Below are positions 1 to 8,906 of a stretch of 64,000 nt of DNA, piece after piece. The position numbers and the translations under genes are program-made. The notes beneath the pieces were generated by a model. That model was not told the DNA's origin and searched no databases. It saw only the letters and a program-made list of their open reading frames with translations. Origin of the DNA: Acinetobacter nosocomialis NIPH 2119. GTDB taxonomy: Bacteria > Pseudomonadota > Gammaproteobacteria > Pseudomonadales > Moraxellaceae. The stretch spans positions 3,708,163-3,772,162 of the forward strand of contig NZ_KB849239.1 in assembly GCF_000368085.1 (NCBI RefSeq), given 5' to 3'. Position 1 is the stretch's first letter. Each line of letters opens with the position of its first letter.

Positions 1-1
1 C

Positions 2-928
2 CGTGTTGTTGCCATGATGCGTGCAATGGGCTTACAAGAAAATGAAGCGATTGAACACAAAATGGTAAGTCGCTCTATCGAAAATGCTCAGCGTAAAGTT
101 GAAGCACGTAACTTCGATATCCGTAAGAACTTATTGAAATACGATGATGTGAATAATGAACAACGTAAGATCATTTATTCACAACGTGATGAAGTGTTAG
201 CTGAAAATACTTTACAAGATTACGTTGAAGAGATGCATCGTGAAGTCATGCAAGCCATGATTGCCAACTTTATTCCACCTGAGTCAATTCATGACCAATG
301 GGATATTGAAGGTCTAGAAAATGCATTACGTATTGATTTAGGTATTGAACTTCCGGTTCAGGAATGGTTAGAACAAGACCGCCGTCTTGATGAAGAAGGT
401 CTGGTTGAGCGTATTAGTGATGAAGTGCTCGAACGTTATCGTCAACGCCGTGCGCAAATGGGTGATGAGTCAGCAGCAATGCTTGAGCGTCATTTCGTTC
501 TAAACTCTCTTGATCGCCACTGGAAAGATCATTTAGCTGCAATGGATTATTTGCGCCAAGGTATTCACTTACGTGGCTACGCGCAAAAGAACCCCGAGCA
601 GGAATACAAAAAAGAAGCGTTTAACCTGTTTGTGAACATGTTAGGCGTCATTAAAACTGATGTTGTGACTGATTTGTCTCGTGTACATATTCCAACACCA
701 GAAGAACTTGCAGAAATGGAAGCTCAACAGCAGCAACAAGCTGAGTCGATGAAGCTTTCTTTTGAACATGACGATGTAGATGGCTTAACAGGTGAAGTGA
801 CTGCCTCTCAAGAAGCACTCAATGAGCCGGCTGGTGAACAACAAATGTTCCCAGTACCAGAAAGTCGTAATGCACCATGTCCATGTGGTTCTGGTTTAAA
901 ATATAAACAGTGTCACGGTAAAATTTAA
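2..928 (+). CDS. secA: Protein translocase subunit SecA, C-terminal part (5' truncated by window edge)
   Basis: This is the C-terminal third (about 308 residues) of SecA, the ATPase that drives preproteins through SecYEG. The reading frame is open to the left edge, so the start lies outside the window and the internal ATGs near base 14 are not starts. The visible part covers the end of the second motor domain and the helical wing and scaffold regions, with the family sequence RNFDIRKNLLKYDDV and later LNSLDRHWKDHLAAMDYLRQGI. A glutamine-rich linker follows, and the protein ends with the zinc-binding SEC-C motif CPCGSGLKYKQCHG, which binds SecB and lipid in other species. A strong terminator follows directly. 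Identification is certain; only the N-terminal part is missing. Confidence 0.98.
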   Translation, partial: RVVAMMRAMGLQENEAIEHKMVSRSIENAQRKVEARNFDIRKNLLKYDDVNNEQRKIIYSQRDEVLAENTLQDYVEEMHREVMQAMIANFIPPESIHDQWDIEGLENALRIDLGIELPVQEWLEQDRRLDEEGLVERISDEVLERYRQRRAQMGDESAAMLERHFVLNSLDRHWKDHLAAMDYLRQGIHLRGYAQKNPEQEYKKEAFNLFVNMLGVIKTDVVTDLSRVHIPTPEELAEMEAQQQQQAESMKLSFEHDDVDGLTGEVTASQEALNEPAGEQQMFPVPESRNAPCPCGSGLKYKQCHGKI

Positions 929-938
929 TTTTCGTGAT

Positions 939-971
939 AAAAAAAGCAGAACAATCGTTCTGCTTTTTTTT
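939..971 (+). terminator. Rho-independent terminator of secA
   Basis: An 8 bp stem (AGCAGAAC / GTTCTGCT) with a 4-base loop is followed by eight T residues just after the secA stop. Confidence 0.9.
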
Positions 972-1058
972 CATTTGTAGTAAGCCTGTGAATAATGTTT
1001 GCAGTTTTAAGTATTAAATGCTATTTACTTCTCATCCAGAGTGTATGTTGGAAAGACA

Positions 1059-1502
1059 ATGAAAAAAGTATTACAACCTTTATTTTTAACTGTTCTTGCT
1101 GTACCAAGTTTTGTTTTCGCAGCAGAAACAGCTTCAGCACCTCAAACCACAACGGTTGATAAGGTTCTTGCGGCAAAAGGCCCAACTTCGGCTCAGGCTG
1201 TAGTGAAACAAGAGAATACGACGGTAATTAGCCCTCGTACAGGTATTCGTTATACATTGGGTAACACAGGTAATCGCCCAATCATTTTACAAACTGCTGC
1301 AATTGCTCCAGCAAACTCTGCAAACATTAATCGTATTGTGGCAACTAACCCAGCTCTATCTGCAAAAAGCCAAGAAAAAGCAAAAATTGCATTAATTGGT
1401 GAAGCAGCAGTTGCGGGCGCAGCAGCTGTGGCGGCAAGTAATGTAACTGCTCCTGCAGCGACAAACAGTGTTGCACCAGCAAACCCTGCATCAATGAATT
1501 AA
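1059..1502 (+). CDS. Small secreted alanine-rich protein of unknown function
   Basis: This encodes 147 residues. The start at 1059 is preferred over an in-frame GTG at 1041 because GGAAAG lies 5 bases before the ATG and because it gives a clean signal peptide (MKKVLQPLFLTVLAVPSFVFA, cleavage after about residue 21). The mature part is rich in Ala, Thr, Asn and Pro, has no cysteine and no transmembrane segment after the signal, and contains an alanine/valine-rich stretch near residues 110-130. It should be a periplasmic or secreted soluble protein. I recognise no catalytic motif and assign no function. It stands alone between the secA terminator and a terminator of its own. Confidence 0.75.
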   Translation: MKKVLQPLFLTVLAVPSFVFAAETASAPQTTTVDKVLAAKGPTSAQAVVKQENTTVISPRTGIRYTLGNTGNRPIILQTAAIAPANSANINRIVATNPALSAKSQEKAKIALIGEAAVAGAAAVAASNVTAPAATNSVAPANPASMN

Positions 1503-1513
1503 TTTTCATATAT

Positions 1514-1547
1514 AAAAAAGCCGGTCAATTTTGAACCGGCTTTTTTA
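1514..1547. terminator. Bidirectional terminator between the small secreted protein and the MFS gene
   Basis: The inverted repeat AAGCCGGTCAA / TTGAACCGGCTT is flanked by A residues on the left and T residues on the right. It can therefore stop both convergent genes. Confidence 0.85.
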
Positions 1548-1568
1548 TATTAGGGTGTTTGAAAATAC

Positions 1569-2879
1569 TTAAATCTGATTATTCACATCTTCATTCTTGG
1601 TTTCACGAATAAGTAAAAAGGCGACCAATGATAAAAGTGATGCCGCTGTAAGATAATAACCTACAGCATACAAACCATAAGTTTCAGCAAGTTTTGTGGC
1701 AATTAATGGCGCAAACGATGCACCAAAAATACCAGCTAAGTTAAAGGTTAATGCTGAACCTGTATAACGAACTGAAGTTGGGAAAATCTCAGAAAGAACC
1801 GTACCAATCGGGCCATAGGTCAAACCCATAATTGATAGGCCAGTACATAAGAAAAGAAAAACGATAAGAGTATTTCCAGATTCTAACATGCTAGAGAAGA
1901 ATAATCCGAAGATCGCAGCAGCGATACATACACCCACTGAAGTTGCTTTACGTCCAAATTTTTCTGCAAAAATAGCAGATAAAGGTATAAAGGCTGCAAA
2001 ACAAAGTGTGGCAAAAAGTTGAAGTTCTAAAAACTCACCACGTGCATATCCCAGTTTTGTCGTTCCCCAGTTAAGTGCAAACACTGTGGTCAAATAAAAC
2101 ACCACGAAAGTACAAATTGCGGCAATTGTGCCGAGAATAAGCTTTCCAGTGTGTTTCGTGACAACTTCTTTAAATGGAATATTAACTTCTTTTTGCTTAT
2201 CTAAAACTTTCTGGAAAGCTGGAGTTTCATGGAGTTTTAAACGGATATATAAACCAACAATAACCAATATTGCACTGGCAATAAATGGAATACGCCAGCC
2301 CCATTGCATGAATGCTTGTTCAGGAATAGCTGCACTTAAAAGTAAGAATGAACCCGTTGCTAAAATAAAACCAATAGGGGCGCCAAGCTGTGGGAACATG
2401 CCATACCATGCACGCTTACCTTCTGGTGCATTTTCGGTTGCAAGTAGTACAGCGCCACTCCATTCACCCCCTAGACCTAAGCCTTGTCCTAGACGGCAAA
2501 CCGCTAATAGTAATGGAGCCACAATCCCGATTTGAGCATAAGTCGGAAGTAAGCCAATACATACCGTTGATATACCCATAGTGAGTAATGCTGCCACTAG
2601 GGTTGCTTTACGTCCAATACGATCCCCTAAATGGCCAAATAGCGCTGCACCAATAGGACGGGCAATAAAGGCAATCGCAAAGGTTGCTAGTGACTGTAAG
2701 ACTGCGGCACTGCCACTGCTAGCAGGGAAAAACAGATGTGGAAAGATAATCACGGCAGCAGTTGCATAGATATAAAAGTCGAAGAACTCAATGGTTGTAC
2801 CGACTAAGCTTGCAAACAAAACCCGTGTTTTTGAATTGGTGGCTACTACAGGAGCAGCTGTCGCAGAGGTTGACTCCAT
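1569..2879 (-). CDS. MFS transporter, metabolite:proton symporter (MHS) family
   Basis: A 436-residue inner-membrane carrier with about twelve hydrophobic segments. The major-facilitator loop 2-3 motif GHLGDRIGRK is at residues 82-91, and RLGQGLGLGGEWSGA near residue 135 is typical of the MHS subfamily (ProP, shikimate and citrate carriers, YhjE). Members couple uptake of small carboxylates or osmolytes to protons. The substrate cannot be read from sequence. The N-terminus is a short polar tail followed by the first membrane helix, and the length is usual for the family. The gene is monocistronic; it converges with the small secreted protein across a shared terminator and is separated by 134 bases from the next minus-strand gene. 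Confidence 0.88.
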   Translation of the reverse strand: MESTSATAAPVVATNSKTRVLFASLVGTTIEFFDFYIYATAAVIIFPHLFFPASSGSAAVLQSLATFAIAFIARPIGAALFGHLGDRIGRKATLVAALLTMGISTVCIGLLPTYAQIGIVAPLLLAVCRLGQGLGLGGEWSGAVLLATENAPEGKRAWYGMFPQLGAPIGFILATGSFLLLSAAIPEQAFMQWGWRIPFIASAILVIVGLYIRLKLHETPAFQKVLDKQKEVNIPFKEVVTKHTGKLILGTIAAICTFVVFYLTTVFALNWGTTKLGYARGEFLELQLFATLCFAAFIPLSAIFAEKFGRKATSVGVCIAAAIFGLFFSSMLESGNTLIVFLFLCTGLSIMGLTYGPIGTVLSEIFPTSVRYTGSALTFNLAGIFGASFAPLIATKLAETYGLYAVGYYLTAASLLSLVAFLLIRETKNEDVNNQI

Positions 2880-3013
2880 ATAAGTCCTTATATCAGTTAA
2901 AATTTATTTTTAGTTTACTATTCTCTTTAAAGGCATATTTTTCTTCAAAGAATAGTGTGAAAGAACATCTTCCATGACTCTTTCAGGATCACTGAATATG
3001 AGTGAAAAATGGA

Positions 3014-3655
3014 TTAAACAACGTACCAATAGATTGCAAGAAAGTGTGCACCTGCACCTAAAAGTACAAAAATATGCCATATCGCATGGGTATATCTTAC
3101 CTTTTTTAACGCGTAAAACAATGCTCCAACGGTGTAAGCTAAACCTCCAGTAATCAATAACATCAAAGCATCTTTACTTAAATAGATACGCATATCATCC
3201 ATTACAAAAACGGCAAGCCACCCCATAAGAACATAAGCGAGCAAAGAGATTTTCTGAAAACGATGAATAAAAACTAACTTGAAAAGTGTACCAATTGCAG
3301 CAATGCTCCAGAGTGCAATAAGCAGAATATGAGCTTTTTGTGTAGGTATCGCAATACTCAAGAACGGGGTATATGTCCCAGCAATTAAATAATAAATAGC
3401 AGTGTGGTCGAGTTTCTTATACCAGTAACGTAAGTTTTGGGTCTGGGCAAAATGATAGAGAGTCGAACTGGTAAAAACGAGAATGAGGCTAAATGAATAT
3501 ACCCACAAACCTACCCACTGTGCGGTGGAAAGATAAGAACCTTTTATAATTAAAAGGATAGATGCAATCACGGCCATAACAACGCCAGCACCATGGCTAT
3601 AGGCATTAAAAAGTTCTTCTTTAGGATCGTAAGTTTCTAACACCGATTTGCTCAT
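3014..3655 (-). CDS. Hemolysin III / PAQR-family membrane protein (YqfA-like)
   Basis: A 213-residue protein with seven predicted membrane helices. It keeps the HlyIII/PAQR metal-site residues: NAYSHGAG near residue 20, SSTLYHFA near 65, LDHTAIYYLIAGTYTPF near 85, and IWHIFVLLGAGAHFLAIYW at the C-terminus with two late histidines. Bacterial members are called hemolysin III by homology, but most are not proven toxins; E. coli YqfA is linked to membrane energetics. The eukaryotic relatives are adiponectin/progestin receptors with hydrolase-like zinc sites. The gene is monocistronic and diverges from the methyltransferase at 3756. Family assignment is firm, cellular role open. Confidence 0.9.
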   Translation of the reverse strand: MSKSVLETYDPKEELFNAYSHGAGVVMAVIASILLIIKGSYLSTAQWVGLWVYSFSLILVFTSSTLYHFAQTQNLRYWYKKLDHTAIYYLIAGTYTPFLSIAIPTQKAHILLIALWSIAAIGTLFKLVFIHRFQKISLLAYVLMGWLAVFVMDDMRIYLSKDALMLLITGGLAYTVGALFYALKKVRYTHAIWHIFVLLGAGAHFLAIYWYVV

Positions 3656-3755
3656 AAGTTTATTTTTTTGATTAAAAATACAAATGTATAGAAATACAAA
3701 ACAGTCGTAAAGTTATTTTATTTTTAATCCTATACCCTTTAAACTTTCACTTTAT

Positions 3756-4994
3756 ATGAGTCACCATTCTTTAGGTATATCTGTGTCGGTTTTCTCCTTT
3801 GAGCAAGAACAGCAATTCTTTCATGAAATCAAACAAATGCTTGATGAGCAAAGTTTTGAGCGTTTGATTTTGAGCCAATATAAAGGAGAGGTGGCACAGC
3901 TAGAAAAAATCACTTTCCGTATTGTGGAGTTAAATGGGAAAAAACAGCTTTCAGCTTTATATCATTATACTACTCAAGATGTGACCAAAAACTATACCTT
4001 TGAAGAGGGTTTAGAGCAGATCGCAACACTGATTGTTCAATGCAAACAAGCAAATTTATTTTCAACTCTGCAAGAAATTCAGCTTAAAAAAAATAAGAAA
4101 AAAGCCATGCTTAATATGGGTAAAAAGCAAAGTACGAATACGACTCCAACAGTACAAGCGCATGATCGTGAAAAACAGCGTTATGTACAGCAAGGTAGTG
4201 CATTTTTAAAAGAGCTTGGTATTACCGATGAAAAAGCTCAAATCATTCCAAGCATGGCTCGTAAATGGAAGCAAATTAATAAATTCATCGAAATTTTTGC
4301 GAATGCGTATGAGCAGATCGATGCAGAGCAAAAAGAGTTACGCATCGTCGATTTTGGTTCAGGGAAAGGCTATTTAACTTTTGCTTTGTATGATTATTTG
4401 CAGGAACAACAAAAGATACCGCTCATTACAGGTGTAGAGCTGCGCCGTAACTTGGTTGAGTTTTGCCAGAATGTGGCAGACAAAGTGCATTTTAATCATT
4501 TGGACTTTTTTGAAGGTGATGTTCGTAGTTATCAGCCAGAAAAACTGGACGTTATGATTGCTTTGCATGCGTGTGATATCGCGACTGATTTTGCCATTCA
4601 TACCGGAATTCGTTTGAACGCTTCAATGATTATGTGCGCGCCGTGCTGTCACAAAGAATTACGTCCACAACTACATAGTCCTGAAGTTTTACAACCCATG
4701 CTACAGTTTGGTATTCATGCTGGACAGCAAGCTGAGATGTTGACCGATACTTTGCGTGCGTTACTTTTAAAAGCGTATGGTTATGAAACCAAAGTTTTTG
4801 AGTTTGTATCACTTGAGCATACCAGCAAAAATAAAATGATTTTGGCAACAAAACGCAAAGACGTTTCTCAACCTGATGCGAAAATTATGGCTCAAATTCA
4901 AGCATTGAAAGAAATGTATGGGATTAAAAAACAGACCTTGGAATTGTTATTACAAGATCAGTTGCCAATCGAAAATATTGGTTGCAAATGCTAG
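3756..4994 (+). CDS. SAM-dependent methyltransferase (METTL25/RRNAD1-like)
   Basis: A 412-residue protein. An N-terminal domain of about 170 residues without a recognised motif precedes a class I methyltransferase fold. SAM motif I, VDFGSGKGYLTFALY, is near residue 196. A motif II-like acidic region (GVELRRNLVEFC) is near 227, ALHACDIATDFAI is near 268, and the distinctive MCAPCCHKELR cysteine motif is near 293. The CCHK motif with the GSGKG loop matches the family that includes METTL25/RRNAD1, so RNA methylation is a reasonable guess, but the substrate is unknown. The gene lies 12 bases upstream of the GNAT gene, which suggests co-transcription. No clear ribosome site is seen before this ATG, so the exact start is less sure than the frame. 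Confidence 0.8.
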   Translation: MSHHSLGISVSVFSFEQEQQFFHEIKQMLDEQSFERLILSQYKGEVAQLEKITFRIVELNGKKQLSALYHYTTQDVTKNYTFEEGLEQIATLIVQCKQANLFSTLQEIQLKKNKKKAMLNMGKKQSTNTTPTVQAHDREKQRYVQQGSAFLKELGITDEKAQIIPSMARKWKQINKFIEIFANAYEQIDAEQKELRIVDFGSGKGYLTFALYDYLQEQQKIPLITGVELRRNLVEFCQNVADKVHFNHLDFFEGDVRSYQPEKLDVMIALHACDIATDFAIHTGIRLNASMIMCAPCCHKELRPQLHSPEVLQPMLQFGIHAGQQAEMLTDTLRALLLKAYGYETKVFEFVSLEHTSKNKMILATKRKDVSQPDAKIMAQIQALKEMYGIKKQTLELLLQDQLPIENIGCKC

Positions 4995-5006
4995 GAAGGT
5001 GAGTGG

Positions 5007-5426
5007 ATGTATAAAATTATAGCGGGTGATTGGAAACAGCTTGAGAAGGACGCCAAATACATCCGTGAACAAGTTTTTATTCAAGAGCAAGGTATTGCAC
5101 CCGAAGACGAGTGGGATGATTTTGACGCTACTGCTGTACACTTTATGGTGTATGACAAAGAGCAGCCTATCGCTACAGCACGCTTGTTACCGCAGCATAG
5201 TGTAGGACGTGTTGCTGTTTTAATACCTTATCGAAAGCAGGGTATAGGTAAAATTTTAATGCAGCATATTATTGACTATGCCCGTAATCAAAAATTGCCT
5301 TATTTAAAGCTTTCCGCGCAAACTTATGTGACAGCTTTTTATGAAGCTCTAGGTTTTAAAGTGCAGGGTGAGGTTTACCAAGATTGTGGTATTCCACATA
5401 TTGATATGACTTTAGCGTTAAGTTGA
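5007..5426 (+). CDS. GNAT family N-acetyltransferase
   Basis: A single-domain acetyltransferase of 139 residues. The acetyl-CoA pyrophosphate-binding motif A is visible as RKQGIGKILMQHII near residues 76-89. YVTAFYEALGFKVQGEVY near the C-terminus is the usual GNAT strand-helix with the catalytic-type tyrosine. The N-terminal part (REQVFIQEQGIAPEDEWDDFD) resembles the ElaA/YitI subgroup. The acceptor (small molecule or protein) cannot be predicted. GAAGGTGAG, starting at the last base of the upstream stop codon, serves as the ribosome site, so it is probably translated from the methyltransferase message. Confidence 0.88.
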   Translation: MYKIIAGDWKQLEKDAKYIREQVFIQEQGIAPEDEWDDFDATAVHFMVYDKEQPIATARLLPQHSVGRVAVLIPYRKQGIGKILMQHIIDYARNQKLPYLKLSAQTYVTAFYEALGFKVQGEVYQDCGIPHIDMTLALS

Positions 5427-5455
5427 GATTCCTTTTTAGAAATCTCAACTTTGAA

Positions 5456-6316
5456 TTACTTCATCGCATTCCAGTTTTCGATGGCTTGTAAGCCTGTTTC
5501 CAAACCAACTTCATAACTGTAACGAAGCTTTTTCGGATTTGTCGTTAAACGACCTGCCATATTTTTAAGAGGCGGTGGACATACCTCTAAAATTTGCTGT
5601 TCAGGGTTACTGCTACGAACAAATTCAACTGAAGCATTATAACGAGCACAGCGGTTACGCAAGCTATTTGCAAAACCGTAATGGTGTTTAAAAGCATATT
5701 TTGCAAGGAATTGGTCGCCTCGACTACTTGCTTTAAAGTAGTTCTTCGGGCGAGTACGTAAAACTAATAGCTTTTTGACACCACTTTGCTGAGCCGTCCA
5801 GCGAACGGGTAGAGCATCTGCAACGCCGCCATCAAAGTAGGGTTCACCCATAATATCGACGGGATGACGAGTCAAAACCGGAATTGAGCTAGAAGCACGC
5901 AGTGCATTTAGCAAATTATCTTTACCAGCACGAAGATACTCAGCATGACCAGTTTTAGCATGCGTTAATACCATATAAAAATCTGGATTTTTGGCAAAAA
6001 GGCTCTGTTGATCAAGAGGATGTTCTTGCTCGCCAATTTCCCACATCCATTTTAAATCGAGTAAATCGCCACCTTTAAAGAAGCGCTTATAATCGATAAA
6101 TTCAGGACGTAATGAGTGGTCAACATAGAAGGTTAAAGTCCGGCCCTGTTGGCCTGCCAAGTAGTTAGCCACATTGGTCGAACCAGAAGATACACCAACG
6201 TATAAGTCAAAAGGATTGAACTGTTGTTGTAGAAAAGCATCAAGTACACCACTGGTAAAGGCACCACGCATGCCTCCACCTTCTACAACCAGTGCGTTGC
6301 GGGAAAAATCTGTCAT
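5456..6316 (-). CDS. Patatin-like phospholipase family protein (YjjU-like)
   Basis: 286 residues with the complete patatin signature. The glycine-rich oxyanion loop VEGGGMRGAF is at residues 11-20, the nucleophile elbow GVSSG has Ser43, and the DGG motif (YFDGGVADALPVRW), which supplies the catalytic Asp, is near residue 160. Such proteins are serine-Asp dyad lipases or phospholipases. No signal peptide or secretion domain is present, so a cytoplasmic or inner-membrane-associated acyl hydrolase is expected, unlike secreted ExoU. E. coli YjjU is the nearest family I recognise. The small membrane protein at 6332 lies just upstream on the same strand, 15 bases away, and may share its transcript. 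Confidence 0.9.
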   Translation of the reverse strand: MTDFSRNALVVEGGGMRGAFTSGVLDAFLQQQFNPFDLYVGVSSGSTNVANYLAGQQGRTLTFYVDHSLRPEFIDYKRFFKGGDLLDLKWMWEIGEQEHPLDQQSLFAKNPDFYMVLTHAKTGHAEYLRAGKDNLLNALRASSSIPVLTRHPVDIMGEPYFDGGVADALPVRWTAQQSGVKKLLVLRTRPKNYFKASSRGDQFLAKYAFKHHYGFANSLRNRCARYNASVEFVRSSNPEQQILEVCPPPLKNMAGRLTTNPKKLRYSYEVGLETGLQAIENWNAMK

Positions 6317-6331
6317 TTTAAAAATATCTGA

Positions 6332-6586
6332 TTACTGATGTGAATGCTGATGTTCTTGCATGTCCATTTCAGGCATGTTGTCATGCTGACTTTGTTGATC
6401 TGTCGATTTTTCAGCTTTTTGTTGCATTTCGTGCTGTTGAGCTTTGCGCTGAGCACCTGGCATATAGTCAGGTTCATTACTCATTGCTAAATAGAAAAAG
6501 CCAAGGAAAATCGCACTTAAAACACCAACGATCAGAACAAATTTCCAGCCTAAAACTGCTGACTCGGAAGAATTTTTATCGGACAT
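6332..6586 (-). CDS. Small single-pass membrane protein, histidine/glutamine-rich tail
   Basis: 84 residues, starting at the ATG that gives MSDKNSSES; an upstream in-frame ATG at 6616 would add ten residues. One hydrophobic helix (about residues 14-34, WKFVLIVGVLSAIFLGFFYL) is followed by a polar tail rich in Gln, Met and His. The tail ends in a metal-binding-looking sequence, MPEMDMQEHQHSHQ. The N-in topology and Met/His-rich periplasmic tail suggest contact with metal ions, possibly copper, but this is inference from composition only. I do not recognise a named family. It sits 15 bases upstream of the patatin gene. Confidence 0.7.
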   Translation of the reverse strand: MSDKNSSESAVLGWKFVLIVGVLSAIFLGFFYLAMSNEPDYMPGAQRKAQQHEMQQKAEKSTDQQSQHDNMPEMDMQEHQHSHQ

Positions 6587-6680
6587 AAGGATTTCTCGAA
6601 TGTGCTGTAGAAGCACAAAAATGAAGTCTATTTATAGCATATTTAGGCAGTAGGCTGAAATCTTAAAGGTCATAAAGAAA

Positions 6681-6713
6681 AACCCATATAAATAAAATAT
6701 ATTTATATGGGTA
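6681..6713 (-). terminator. Terminator downstream of the fatty-oxidation pair
   Basis: A 13 bp AT-rich stem (ACCCATATAAATA with its complement) is followed on the minus strand by GTTTTTCTTT. Confidence 0.7.
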
Positions 6714-6750
6714 AGGTTTATGCAGTTTTTAAATATTTAATAGATTTAAA

Positions 6751-8886
6751 TTATTGAATATTTTGTTTCTGCTCAGCTTTGGTTTTGAGTAACGCTGGGG
6801 GCGTGAAGCGCTCACCATATTTGGCAGCCAACTCTTCAGCACGTTTCTCTGCTTTATCAACACCATACTGATTTAGGAATTGAATCGCTCCGCCAGTCCA
6901 AGGTGCATAACCAATTCCAAAAATAGAACCGACATTGGCATCAATAACCGACTCCAACACACCTTCTTCGTAACAACGTAAGGTATCTAAGGCTTGTACA
7001 AACAAAATGCGATCTATCATATCCTGCTCAGAAATATCGTGATCTTTCTGCCAGCGGTTTAAGCCTTCCCATAGGTGCTTTTTACCATTCTCAGGATAGT
7101 CATAGAAACCTGCGCCAGCAGCTTTACCTTTACGGTTTAACTCATGAATCATGGTATGAATTACTTCATCTACCGGTGTTTTCGGTAGCTCTTTGCCTTC
7201 GGCTTGCAGTGCTTTACGTGCTTCACTGGCAACATGCTCGGTCAACGTTAAAGACACTTCATCTTGAATCGCAAGTGGTCCCACAGGCATGCCTGCTTTC
7301 AGTGCTGCCATTTCAATACGTGCTGGGTGGACACCTTCGGCAAGCAAGCGCATACCTTCTTGAATAAAAGTACCAAACACACGACTGGTAAAGAAGCCAC
7401 GGCTATCATTAACAACGATTGGCGTTTTTCCAATTTGCTGTACAAAGTCGTAGGCTTTAGCAAGCGTCTCTGCCGAGGTGTTTTTACCTTTAATAATCTC
7501 AACCAACTGCATTTTGTCGACAGGGCTAAAGAAATGCAGACCGATAAACGCTTTATCATCCTTGCTTGCTTGCGCTAAACCTGTAATTGGCAGGGTCGAT
7601 GTATTTGATGCCATTACGCCATTAGGCACTAAGTATTGTTCAGCTTCTTGAGTGACTTTCGCTTTGAGCTCTTGGTTTTCAAATACGGCTTCAATAATCA
7701 GATCACAACCTTGAAGGTCTTGAGCAGAAGCTGTAGCTGTAATAAGCGATAAAATCTGGTCACGTTTTTCTGCCGTCATGCGGCCTTGTGAAACACGTTT
7801 ATCTAGCAATTTCTGAGAATATGCTTTGCCTTTTTCAGCATTTTCAACAGATACATCTTTAAGGATAACAGGAATGCCTTTAATGGCTGTTGAATATGCA
7901 ATACCGGCACCCATCATGCCCGCACCTAACACACCAACTTTAGTCGCTTGCCATTTGGCAACATCGGCAGGGCGGCTTGCACCAGACTTAATTGCATTTA
8001 GGCCATGCCAGAACGTGCCAATCATATTTTTAGAAATTTGGCCTGTTGTTAGTTGAGTAAAATAGCGAGACTCGATGCGCAACGCTGTATCAACATCAAC
8101 TTGAGCGCCTTCCACTGCGGCAGCCATAATCGCTTCAGGAGCAGGGTAGCAGCCCTTGGTTTTGTCTTTTAACATGGCTGGTGCAATGGCAAGAACTTGT
8201 GCAACTGCCGGAGTTTTTGGATCGCCACCCGGAATTTTATACCCCTTCACATCAAAAGGCTGTTGAGATTTCGGATTGGCTTTGATCCAAGCAATCGCTT
8301 TATCTAAAAGTTCTTGTTCATTTTCAGCTGTGTCATGAATTAAGCCTAAAGATTTGGCTTTATCGACACCGAACTGCTTACCTTCCATTAAAAATGGAAA
8401 TGCATTTTGAAGACCGAGCAAACGGACCATACGTACAATCCCGCCGCCACCCGGAAGTAAACCTAAAGTAACTTCTGGTAGGCCAAATTTGCTTTTTGGG
8501 TCATTGATTGCAATACGGTGATGGCAACTTAATGCGATTTCCCATCCTCCGCCCAGGGCCGTGCCATTCAATGCTGCAACAACTGGAACTCCTAGTGTTT
8601 CAATCGTTCTTAGATGTCCTTTTAACTTCTCAACCATATTGAAAAAGTCAGTTGCATGCTCAGGTTGAACTTGAATCAGTTCATCTAAATCACCACCAGC
8701 AAAGAATGTTTTTTTAGCTGAACGGAAAATAACGCCTGAAAGTTCCGTTTCTGCTTTAAGTTTCTGAGTGACCTCATCAACCGAGTCACGAAACTCAGCA
8801 TTCATGGTGTTTGCAGATTGTCCAGTTGAATCAAGCGTTAAAATGACAATATTGTCGGCATTTTTTTCGTATTGAATTGCACTCAT
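6751..8886 (-). CDS. Fused enoyl-CoA hydratase / 3-hydroxyacyl-CoA dehydrogenase (FadB/FadJ-type alpha subunit)
   Basis: A 711-residue multifunctional beta-oxidation enzyme. Residues 1-190 form the crotonase domain, with the oxyanion loop (FAGGDLDELIQ), NGTALGGGWEIALSC carrying the first catalytic Glu, and PEVTLGLLPGGGG carrying the second. From about residue 315 comes the NAD-binding domain (VGVLGAGMMGAGIAYS), then HFFSPVDKMQLVEII with the dehydrogenase His, and a duplicated C-terminal 3HCDH domain. It hydrates trans-2-enoyl-CoA and oxidises the 3-hydroxyacyl-CoA. It lies 20 bases after the thiolase gene, giving a thiolase-first order like some Pseudomonas pairs and opposite to fadBA. It may be a second set beside a canonical fadBA elsewhere, so I give no symbol. 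Confidence 0.93.
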   Translation of the reverse strand: MSAIQYEKNADNIVILTLDSTGQSANTMNAEFRDSVDEVTQKLKAETELSGVIFRSAKKTFFAGGDLDELIQVQPEHATDFFNMVEKLKGHLRTIETLGVPVVAALNGTALGGGWEIALSCHHRIAINDPKSKFGLPEVTLGLLPGGGGIVRMVRLLGLQNAFPFLMEGKQFGVDKAKSLGLIHDTAENEQELLDKAIAWIKANPKSQQPFDVKGYKIPGGDPKTPAVAQVLAIAPAMLKDKTKGCYPAPEAIMAAAVEGAQVDVDTALRIESRYFTQLTTGQISKNMIGTFWHGLNAIKSGASRPADVAKWQATKVGVLGAGMMGAGIAYSTAIKGIPVILKDVSVENAEKGKAYSQKLLDKRVSQGRMTAEKRDQILSLITATASAQDLQGCDLIIEAVFENQELKAKVTQEAEQYLVPNGVMASNTSTLPITGLAQASKDDKAFIGLHFFSPVDKMQLVEIIKGKNTSAETLAKAYDFVQQIGKTPIVVNDSRGFFTSRVFGTFIQEGMRLLAEGVHPARIEMAALKAGMPVGPLAIQDEVSLTLTEHVASEARKALQAEGKELPKTPVDEVIHTMIHELNRKGKAAGAGFYDYPENGKKHLWEGLNRWQKDHDISEQDMIDRILFVQALDTLRCYEEGVLESVIDANVGSIFGIGYAPWTGGAIQFLNQYGVDKAEKRAEELAAKYGERFTPPALLKTKAEQKQNIQ

Positions 8887-8906
8887 CTTTATCTATCCCT
8901 AAATTT

